The notes under the pieces were generated by a model. That model made no database searches, was not told the DNA's origin, and worked only from the letters and a program-made list of their open reading frames with translations. A DNA stretch of 5,110 nt, taken from the NCBI GenBank assembly GCA_027039295.1, contig JALWEW010000031.1, positions 1-5,110 of the forward strand. The letters are read 5' to 3'. The stretch comes from Acidilobaceae archaeon. Lineage in GTDB: Archaea; Thermoproteota; Thermoprotei_A; Sulfolobales; Acidilobaceae. Positions 1-4,972 of this stretch are shown here, piece after piece (position 1 is the first letter of the stretch; every line of letters starts with the position of its first letter). The translations under genes were made by a program, and so were the position numbers.

Positions 1-213
1 AGCCCCCCCAAGGGCCTAGCCCCCGCGGCCACAGCCACGACTGAGGCCCAGGCGGGCGGCGCAGCCACGGCCACCCTAACCAAGACGGGGGAGGCGGATG
101 ACGCCCTCATCAAGGCGCTGGCCGAGAAGCTGGGCATCAGCACCGAGGGCAAGAGCAGGGAGGAGCTGAGGGCTGAGGTGATAGAGAAGGCTAAAGAGAA
201 GGGGCTCCTCTAG
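1..213 (+). CDS. 3' end of a gene with a small helical C-terminal domain; possibly a TatA-type component
   Basis: The reading frame is open from base 1 to the TAG at 211-213, giving 70 residues with the 5' part outside the window. The first 26 or so residues are rich in Ala, Thr, Pro and Gly (SPPKGLAPAATATTEAQAGG...) and look like a flexible linker. The last 40 (ALIKALAEKLGIST EGKSREELRAEVIEKAKEKGLL, read without the gap) form a charged helix, a Gly-Ile turn, a GKS-REEL second helix start and a Lys/Glu-rich end. This resembles the helix-extended-loop-helix pattern of SAP/HeH-type domains. No membrane helix is visible, but the N-terminus is missing. Identity is inferred: the gene lies 84 bases upstream of tatC on the same strand, and archaeal tatA genes often sit there and encode a charged cytoplasmic tail. 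It could equally be an unrelated nucleic-acid-binding protein. Codon use (GCC, AAG, GAG, AGG) matches the neighbours, so it is very likely a real gene; the TatA assignment is weak. Confidence 0.7.
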   Translation, partial: SPPKGLAPAATATTEAQAGGAATATLTKTGEADDALIKALAEKLGISTEGKSREELRAEVIEKAKEKGLL

Positions 214-227
214 CCCGCCAAGCCCTT

Positions 228-259
228 AGGGCTCCACCCAGCTATGGGCCCTCGTTTTT
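228..259 (+). terminator. Hairpin plus T-tract after the first gene (possible terminator)
   Basis: AGGGC (228-232) can pair with GCCCT (248-252), and CCA (234-236) with TGG (245-247). This gives an eight-pair stem with one bulged base and an 8-base loop, followed two bases later by TTTTT (255-259). It lies 15 bases after the upstream stop codon, where a terminator is expected. A smaller alternative hairpin, AGCCC-TTA-GGGCT, spans 221-233. The same GTTTTTA could instead be the TATA box for tatC: its centre near 257 would put a start site near 283, 15 bases before the TTG at 298. The two readings cannot be separated by eye, and both may hold. Confidence 0.35.
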
Positions 260-297
260 AGCGGGCTTGCCCAGCTGGTGCAGGGGGCGCTTCCGGC

Positions 298-1194
298 TTG
301 AGTGGGCTCCGCCGCGAGCTGCCGAGTGACGGTAACCCGCCGAACGACGTGGAGAGGCCCATAATGGATCACCTGGTGGAGCTCTCCATAAGGCTTAGGA
401 GGATCTTCATTGCGATACTCATAGCCTCGGGCGTCCTCTCGTTTGTGCCCATAAACTTCAAGTACTACATCCCGCTCGTCAGCTACTTCCCCAACTACAT
501 CATAAACTACGTCCTACCCAAGGAGGTCACCTGGAAGGGCCACGTTTACCAGGTGCAGATAGCCCAGTACAACCCCTTCGCGGGCTTCAGCCTCCTGATA
601 AAGTCGGCACTCCTCCTCGGCATCCTCGGGGCCAGCCCCGTCATAGCCCACGAGGTCTACGCCTACATAGAGCCGGCCCTCTTCCCCCACGAGAAGAGGT
701 GGTTCAAGAAGCTGGCCATAGTAGCGGTCGGCCTCTTCATGGTGGGCCTGATACTGGCCTTCATGTTCGTCCTCCCCTTCGCCTTCAAGATAATGATTAT
801 AACGTCCGTGGCCGTCGTCGGGAACAAGCTTATAGCTATATCGGATGTGCAGCAGCTCTTCACGACCATAATCCTAATAGCGGTGGCCACCGGGCTGGCC
901 TTCGAGGCCCCCCTGATAGTGTACCTGCTTGTGGCGATGGGCATAGTGGATGAGAAGTGGTTCCACGGCGAGAACCTCAAGTACCTCTTCCTCGCCAGCA
1001 TGTTCCTGGGAGCAGTGATAAGCCCCGACCCCAGCGGTATAGGTATGACCGTTATAGGCACAGCCATGTTCCTGGCCATAGTGCTGGCCGCCAGGCTCGG
1101 GGCCAGGCACAAGACGCCCGAGGCCGAGATAAGGATAAGAGCGAGGAGGCGCAGGAGGAGCCCACTCGTCAGCGAGCCGCCCTCCATAGGGTAG
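298..1194 (+). CDS. tatC: Sec-independent (twin-arginine) protein translocase subunit TatC
   Basis: TatC is the multi-spanning membrane protein that recognises twin-arginine signal peptides and, with TatA, moves folded proteins across the cytoplasmic membrane. The 298-residue product carries the family signatures in order: HLVELSIRL at 25-33 (the N-terminal HLxEL motif), a first hydrophobic helix at about 35-51, an external loop to about 92, PVIAHEVYAYIEPAL at 114-128 followed by HEKRW at 131-135, a third helix near 138-163, FEAP with Glu203 in the fourth helix (matching the functional Glu170 of E. coli TatC), and SPDP at 242-245 before the last helix. The tail is Arg-rich (RARRRRR at 281-287) and presumably cytoplasmic. 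TTG at 298 is the first possible start after an in-frame TAG at 259. GTG at 349 (residue 18) or ATG at 364 (residue 23) would put the start closer to the usual position before HLxEL, and ATG 364 has GGAG 9 bases upstream. The real start is therefore probably 349 or 364. The family call is firm. Confidence 0.96.
   Translation: MSGLRRELPSDGNPPNDVERPIMDHLVELSIRLRRIFIAILIASGVLSFVPINFKYYIPLVSYFPNYIINYVLPKEVTWKGHVYQVQIAQYNPFAGFSLLIKSALLLGILGASPVIAHEVYAYIEPALFPHEKRWFKKLAIVAVGLFMVGLILAFMFVLPFAFKIMIITSVAVVGNKLIAISDVQQLFTTIILIAVATGLAFEAPLIVYLLVAMGIVDEKWFHGENLKYLFLASMFLGAVISPDPSGIGMTVIGTAMFLAIVLAARLGARHKTPEAEIRIRARRRRRSPLVSEPPSIG
351..354 (+). promoter_or_regulatory. Possible ribosome binding site favouring an internal tatC start
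   Basis: GGAG (part of GGAGAGG) lies 9 bases before ATG 364. No comparably clear Shine-Dalgarno sequence precedes TTG 298; GGTG at 276-279 is too distant and the G-run near 282-286 is non-specific. This supports a shorter TatC starting MDHLVEL, although leaderless or weakly led initiation is common in archaea. Confidence 0.35.
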
Positions 1195-1252
1195 CCCTTA
1201 GGCCCGGCTGCCGGGTGTACAGGCGTGCACGTATATCGCCCCGCCCCCCACG

Positions 1253-1267
1253 CCCCTCCTCGAGGGG
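1253..1267 (+). promoter_or_regulatory. Ribosome binding site of the iron-sulfur gene, within a small hairpin
   Basis: GAGGGG at 1262-1267 is the Shine-Dalgarno candidate for ATG 1274, with a 6-base spacer. It is the 3' arm of a perfect six-pair hairpin with CCCCTC at 1253-1258 and a CTC loop, so the ribosome site could be masked when the RNA folds. An in-frame TAG at 1268-1270 makes ATG 1274 the first possible start. In the 79-base gap after tatC there is also a hairpin CCCGG-CTG-CCGGG (1203-1215, no T-tract after it) and a weak TATA-like GTATAT at 1231-1236. Separate promoter use is uncertain, and co-transcription with tatC is quite possible. Confidence 0.4.
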
Positions 1268-1273
1268 TAGTAC

Positions 1274-2755
1274 ATGGCCCTACTCGTGGGTAGTGACGTG
1301 GCTGGCATGCTCTCAGAGAAGCCCGCCGCCGCTCAGGTGGTGGAGCCCGATAGGATAGCGGATCTAGTGCTTGCATACCTCGACTCGGGCGAGGTCACGG
1401 TAGCCGCCTACGGGGGTGCCTGGAGGGAGTACGAGGAGATCATTGTGGAGGCTAGGAAGAGGGGGCTGAACCCATACCTCTACACCCCCGTTGACGCCGT
1501 CGAGCTAGAGCTACTCGCCCCCCACGCCTCCCCGGGGACGCTCCTAGCGGCTAAGTACGCGGCCGCCCTCGCATCAATGGCGGGTAAGGCCCTGACGCGC
1601 GCCACGCCGCGCAAGGCCGTGGATAGGAGGACCCTCCTAACGAACCCGCTCGCCGCCGTCGTCGAGTACGCGCCAGCCCCCATACTCCTGAACCCCTCAA
1701 TGTGCGGCTCCTGGAAGCACTGTAGCGCGTGCGTGGAGGCCTGCCCCCACGGGGCCCTCGAGGGGAAGCCGCCTCAGGTGGATGTCTACAAGTGCACGGG
1801 CTGTGGGGTATGCACTGCGGCCTGCCCCTTCGGGCTCCTCCTCATGCCCAAGTATAACATAAAGGCCTACGACTACCTCCTAGACAAGATACGCCGCGAG
1901 ACCAGGGAGCCCGGCGTGGCGGTGGCGGTGTGCACCTCCATGCTGGGGGCCCTCTCCGAGGGGCTCGAGAGCCTCGGGGAGAGGCCCGGGTACCCCATAG
2001 TCTTCGTGCCGGTCGAGTGCCCCGGCTGGTTCACGGAGTTCCACATGCTGCTCTCGGCTGCGAGGGGCTTCGACGTCCTGGTAGCCTGTGACGATGCCCG
2101 CTCCGAGCGCTGTGCTGACGGAGGCGCCGTTGAGAGGTGGCTGGAGGAGATGGAGCCCCTAGGGGCCAGGAGGGGCGTCATAGGGAGCGTCGACGAGCTT
2201 GTGGAGGAGCTAGCAGGCCACAGGCCCCGCTCGAGGGTCCTGGAGGGCGTCGAGTCCCTCGTGGCCGATAAGACCGCGGCCTACAGGATCCTAGCCGCCT
2301 ACGGGGTCGAGAGGGCCCGCTTCTCCTCGCCCATCGTGGCCCACCCACTCATAGACGAGGATAGGTGCCTCGTATGCGATGCCTGTGCGAATATGTGCCC
2401 CTACAGGGCCATCCAGGTCGAGTACACGGGGGACGAGAAGAGGATAGTCTTCAACGCCGAGGAGTGCACGGCGTGTGGGGCCTGCCAGGCGGCGTGCCCC
2501 TACGGGGCCCTACGGCTCGAGTACCTATTCGACAAGAGCATCCTAGGCAAGCGCGAGGTCCTAGCGAGGGACGAGGTCGCGAGGTGCAGGAGGTGCGGCA
2601 GGCCCATCGGTAGCATGAAGCACCTGAAGCTCCTCGAGAAGCAGCTCAGGGAGTCGGGTGTGGACGAGTGGGTCATAGAGCAGCTATGGCTGTGCCAGGA
2701 GTGCAAGGTAAAGAGCCTCATAGAGAGGGGCTTCTACGGGCAGAGGGGGGGCTAG
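1274..2755 (+). CDS. Multi-cluster 4Fe-4S ferredoxin-domain protein with a central MvhD-like segment
   Basis: This is a predicted soluble electron-transfer protein of 493 residues; it has no signal peptide or membrane helix. Residues 1-130 form an Ala-rich alpha/beta region with no cysteine and no GxGxxG nucleotide motif that I can see. The first ferredoxin pair follows: C144-x5-C150-x2-C153-x3-C157-Pro and C174-x2-C177-x2-C180-x3-C184-Pro. Residues 212-320 resemble the MvhD/HdrA-associated iron-sulfur domain (AVAVCTS..., VFVPVECPG..., GFDVLVACDD...C) and hold exactly four cysteines (C220, C249, C272, C280), enough for one [2Fe-2S] cluster. The second pair has C365/C368/C371/C375 and C398/C401/C404/C408, both classic CxxCxxCxxxCP. 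The C-terminus has C438xxC441 and C474xxC477, a zinc-ribbon or rubredoxin-like arrangement. Up to four [4Fe-4S] clusters plus one [2Fe-2S] are therefore expected. In MvhD-HdrA systems such a module passes electrons between a dehydrogenase and heterodisulfide-reductase-type subunits. The partner here is unknown, because no hydrogenase, Hdr or molybdopterin subunit is in view. It follows tatC by 79 bases on the same strand. Confidence 0.92.
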   Translation: MALLVGSDVAGMLSEKPAAAQVVEPDRIADLVLAYLDSGEVTVAAYGGAWREYEEIIVEARKRGLNPYLYTPVDAVELELLAPHASPGTLLAAKYAAALASMAGKALTRATPRKAVDRRTLLTNPLAAVVEYAPAPILLNPSMCGSWKHCSACVEACPHGALEGKPPQVDVYKCTGCGVCTAACPFGLLLMPKYNIKAYDYLLDKIRRETREPGVAVAVCTSMLGALSEGLESLGERPGYPIVFVPVECPGWFTEFHMLLSAARGFDVLVACDDARSERCADGGAVERWLEEMEPLGARRGVIGSVDELVEELAGHRPRSRVLEGVESLVADKTAAYRILAAYGVERARFSSPIVAHPLIDEDRCLVCDACANMCPYRAIQVEYTGDEKRIVFNAEECTACGACQAACPYGALRLEYLFDKSILGKREVLARDEVARCRRCGRPIGSMKHLKLLEKQLRESGVDEWVIEQLWLCQECKVKSLIERGFYGQRGG

Positions 2756-4746
2756 CGGAGGCTCTCGAGGAGCCTCTTTATCTTCTCGACTGCCTCCGGG
2801 TTCTCGAGGACGCTCAGCTCCCTGGGCTCGATGCCCCTGGCTAGGTCCCTTATGACCCTCCTAGTTATCTTCCCGCTCCTAGTCCTCGGCAGATCGTCCA
2901 CTATGAAGACCCTCTCGGGCCTGAAGGCCTTGCCAAGCCTCTCCTCGACCATCCTCCTCAGCTCGTCCTCCAGGCCCTCCGTGCTGGCGTTGGGCTTTGG
3001 TATCGCGAAGCATATGATCACCTCACCCTTCAGCTCGTGGGGAGCCCCAACGCAGGCGGCCTCGGCCACCGCTGGGTGGCTGGTTAGTATGCCCTCGAGC
3101 TCGAGGCTCCCGATCCTCTTGCCCGCAACCTTTATCACGTCGTCCGCCCTACCCAGTATGTACCAGTAGCCATCCTCGTCTATGAGGGCGTAGTCGCCGT
3201 GGTACCATACCCCGGGGAAGCGGCTCCAGTACGTCTTGATGTAGCGCTCCGGGTCCCTCCAGAGGCCCCTCGTCATGCTCGGGGCTGGCTTCTTCGCCAC
3301 CAGGTAGCCTGGTACCCCCCTGACGGGCCTGCCTTCATCGTCGAACACGTCGACATCCATGCCCAGGCCGGGGCCCCAGAGGGTGGAGGGCTTGAGGGGG
3401 ACCACGGGGCTTGGGAGGAGGAAGCACCCGAATATCTCCGTGCCGCCGCTCAGGTTTATGAGTGGCCTCCTCTCCTCGCCTAGGTCCCTCATGACCCACA
3501 TCCAGGTGTCGGGGTCTATGGGCTCGCCCGTGTTGCCGAAGGCCCTCAGGCTCGAGAGGTCGTACTCGTCGATTAGGTGGCTCGCATCCCTCTTGAGGAG
3601 CCTCGCCGCCGTAGCGGCGAAGCCGAAGTGTGTCACCCTATACTTCTCTATGAGCTCCCAGGCCCTCCCGGGGTGCGGGTAGGTGGGCAAGCCCTCAACT
3701 ATTAAGTGGCTTGCCCCGAGGAACTGGGATCCCACGACCTGCCAGGGCCCCATCATCCAGCCTATGTCGGTTATCCACCAGAGCCTATCCCCGGGCTCCT
3801 CCCAGCCCGGGTGGATGTCTAGGTTGAAGTAGTGCTCCTTAGAGGGCTGGAGCAGGGTCCCGGCGTGGCTTATAACGGCGCCCTTCGGCTTGCCCGTGGT
3901 GCCGCTAGTGAAGAGTAGGAGGGCCGGGTGCTCGGGGTCCAGCTCGGCGGGGCCCGGGTCCGAGCGCGCTTTTCCCTTGAGTGCATCGCTCCACCTCTCA
4001 TCCCTGCCCTCCCTCCATGGAGTGTCGCCGCGCTTCATCCTCTCAATGACGAGGACCCGAGGCTCGGGGGCTCCGGCCCTCCGGGCCAGCTCTATCGCCT
4101 CGTCGGCGCTCTCCTTGAGCCTAACCAGCCTGCCCCTACGCGGGTAGCCGTCGGCCGTCACTAGGACCTTGGGCTCGGACTGCACGAGCCTCTCGGCGAC
4201 CGCTGGTGGGGCGAAGCCCGAGAATATGGGGCTCGCTATCGCCCCTATCCTGATAGCGCCGAGCATGGCGGCTATCGACTCCGGCAGCATGGGCGCGTAG
4301 ATGGCCACAACGTCGCCCTCGCCCACGCCCACCTCGGCTAGGTAGGCGGAGAACCTCGAGACCTCGTCCAGGAGCTGCCTGTAGGTGACCCTCCTCTCGG
4401 AGCCGTCCTCGCCCACCCAGGTGAAGGCCTCCCGGTCGCCGAGGCCCATCTTGACGAGCCTGTCAACCACATTATAGGCGGCGTTCAGTAGGCCCCCCCG
4501 GTACCACTTGGCCCACTCGGGCCCCCTGCTCAGGTCGACTACCTCCCTGGGCTCCTTGAACCACTCGACCCCGAGCCACTCGGGCAGGTTGCCCCAGAAC
4601 CACTTGATATCGCTCGTGCTCCTCTCGACAAGCTCCTTGTATGAGGAGAAGCCCATCCTATCCATGAACTTCTTGACGTTAGACTGCTCAACCACCTCCC
4701 TAGGGGGGTGCCAGATGTAGCCCACCCTAGCCACACCGGGGAACAA
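2752..4746 (-). CDS. AMP-forming acyl-CoA synthetase, acetyl-CoA synthetase family, non-acetate substrate likely
   Basis: The enzyme activates a carboxylic acid with ATP to an acyl-adenylate and transfers it to CoA. The 664-residue length fits acetyl-CoA synthetases. Visible parts are the N-terminal ACAS_N-type region (IKWFWGNLPEWLGVEWF, then WYRGGLLNAAYNVVDR at 81-96), the ATP-binding TSGTTGKPKG at 280-289, GGTE at 434-437, GDYALIDEDGYWYILGRADD at 517-536 (ribose-binding Asp517, Arg533, hinge Asp535), and PRTRSGKITRR with the adenylation Lys626 at 620-630. All catalytic landmarks are intact. The residue matching Trp414 of Salmonella Acs (WxTE) is Gly434, so the acyl pocket should be wider than acetate needs. 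Propionate, butyrate, a hydroxyacid such as 4-hydroxybutyrate, or a branched acid are plausible. The TTG at 4746 has no ribosome site. GTG at 4725 (residue 8, giving MGYIWHPP...) has GGTG 8 bases upstream and fits family N-termini of the WxPP type, so the real product is probably 657 residues. It is convergent with the iron-sulfur gene, overlapping by 4 bases. Confidence 0.94.
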   Translation of the reverse strand: MFPGVARVGYIWHPPREVVEQSNVKKFMDRMGFSSYKELVERSTSDIKWFWGNLPEWLGVEWFKEPREVVDLSRGPEWAKWYRGGLLNAAYNVVDRLVKMGLGDREAFTWVGEDGSERRVTYRQLLDEVSRFSAYLAEVGVGEGDVVAIYAPMLPESIAAMLGAIRIGAIASPIFSGFAPPAVAERLVQSEPKVLVTADGYPRRGRLVRLKESADEAIELARRAGAPEPRVLVIERMKRGDTPWREGRDERWSDALKGKARSDPGPAELDPEHPALLLFTSGTTGKPKGAVISHAGTLLQPSKEHYFNLDIHPGWEEPGDRLWWITDIGWMMGPWQVVGSQFLGASHLIVEGLPTYPHPGRAWELIEKYRVTHFGFAATAARLLKRDASHLIDEYDLSSLRAFGNTGEPIDPDTWMWVMRDLGEERRPLINLSGGTEIFGCFLLPSPVVPLKPSTLWGPGLGMDVDVFDDEGRPVRGVPGYLVAKKPAPSMTRGLWRDPERYIKTYWSRFPGVWYHGDYALIDEDGYWYILGRADDVIKVAGKRIGSLELEGILTSHPAVAEAACVGAPHELKGEVIICFAIPKPNASTEGLEDELRRMVEERLGKAFRPERVFIVDDLPRTRSGKITRRVIRDLARGIEPRELSVLENPEAVEKIKRLLESLR
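2758..2786 (+). terminator. Hairpin and pyrimidine-rich tail just after the iron-sulfur gene
   Basis: GAGGCTC (2758-2764) and GAGCCTC (2770-2776) form a perfect seven-pair stem with a 5-base loop, followed by TTTATCTTCTC. It begins two bases after the stop codon of the + strand gene. It also lies within the last codons of the convergent synthetase gene (encoding its KRLLESLR end), so the pairing may be a by-product of coding sequence. A mixed T-rich tail is acceptable for archaeal termination but not strong. Confidence 0.35.
4734..4737 (-). promoter_or_regulatory. Ribosome binding site supporting a GTG start at 4725
   Basis: On the minus strand GGTG is followed by an 8-base spacer and GTG (4725-4723). 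The upstream TTG at 4746 is preceded by a C-rich stretch without a Shine-Dalgarno match, so this site favours the start seven codons downstream. Confidence 0.4.
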
Positions 4747-4783
4747 AAAGTCGGGGGCCGGTTTATCACTATCAAAGCCAACC

Positions 4784-4793
4784 CGGTATACCG
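4784..4793. promoter_or_regulatory. 10-bp palindrome, possible operator upstream of the synthetase gene
   Basis: CGGTATACCG is a perfect palindrome between the minus-strand TATA candidate (4806-4811) and the start site it predicts (about 4782), a position where an archaeal repressor would block the promoter. A related palindrome TGTATACA (4876-4883) with the same GTATAC core sits between the TATA box and predicted start site of the right-hand gene. GTATAC could alternatively act as a TATA element itself. Confidence 0.35.
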
Positions 4794-4805
4794 ATCACTT
4801 AAACA

Positions 4806-4811
4806 TTTAAA
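4806..4811 (-). promoter_or_regulatory. Candidate TATA box of the acyl-CoA synthetase gene
   Basis: TTTAAA lies in the AT-rich core of the divergent intergenic region. A start site about 26 bases downstream on the minus strand would fall near 4782, leaving a leader of roughly 36-57 bases to the TTG or GTG start. Competing elements are CTTAAA at 4798-4803 (TTTAAG on the minus strand) and GATAAAC near 4761-4767, which would give an almost leaderless mRNA starting around 4738. Which one is used cannot be decided from sequence. Confidence 0.4.
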
Positions 4812-4845
4812 CTAATATTAACATATACCTCTACACTTGTCTCCT

Positions 4846-4861
4846 AACCTAGAAACCTAGA
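4846..4861. repeat. 8-bp perfect tandem repeat upstream of the + strand promoter
   Basis: AACCTAGA occurs twice head to tail (4846-4853 and 4854-4861) and ends three bases before CTTAAA at 4865. Direct repeats immediately upstream of BRE/TATA are a typical place for an archaeal activator, and the second copy may overlap the BRE. The repeat itself is certain; its function is inferred. Confidence 0.5.
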
Positions 4862-4864
4862 ATT

Positions 4865-4870
4865 CTTAAA
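4865..4870 (+). promoter_or_regulatory. Candidate TATA box of the right-hand gene
   Basis: CTTAAA (in AATTCTTAAAG) is a good crenarchaeal TATA-like box in an otherwise GC-rich sequence. A start site about 25-27 bases downstream of its centre falls near 4892-4894, at the G-run that opens the long stem described for 4891-4972. The AT-rich character stops abruptly at that point, which supports the assignment. Confidence 0.5.
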
Positions 4871-4890
4871 GCCCGTGTATACAAATAGTA

Positions 4891-4972
4891 TGGGGCGGCT
4901 GTGACGTGAGCCTGCGACGAGCTAACCCCCACGGAGGGGGGATGAGTTGGAAGAGCCGAGGGAGCCGCCCCA
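4891..4972 (+). promoter_or_regulatory. Structured 5' leader RNA enclosing the ribosome site and start codon
   Basis: TGGGGCGGCT (4891-4900) is the exact reverse complement of AGCCGCCCCA (4963-4972), giving a ten-pair closing stem of an 82-base element. Inside it CCCCC (4926-4930) pairs with GGGGG (4936-4940) around the loop ACGGA, so part of the GGAGG ribosome site (4933-4937) sits in the loop and stem. CTAAC (4922-4926) can also pair with GTTGG (4946-4950), which contains the TTG start codon. The 5' end matches the start site predicted from the TATA box at 4865. The arrangement suits a translation-control leader (riboswitch-like, protein-bound or heat-responsive). No known riboswitch consensus was recognised, and it might instead be an independent small RNA. 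The pairing is directly visible; the function is inferred. Confidence 0.4.

Noticed and set aside
1193..1202. AGCCCTTAGG found after both the first gene (221-230) and at the tatC stop (1193-1202)
   Set aside because: Only ten bases are shared, the flanks differ, and only the first copy makes a good hairpin; coincidence in GC-rich DNA is likely.
1224..1236. CGTGCACG palindrome and GTATAT as promoter of the iron-sulfur gene
   Set aside because: The TATA match is weak and sits in C-rich sequence; not enough to claim a promoter, though it is mentioned with the ribosome site.
663..1376. 237-residue minus-strand frame across tatC
   Set aside because: It is antisense to a clear TatC gene; the low-complexity, Arg/Pro/Ser-rich product reflects GC-rich shadow coding.
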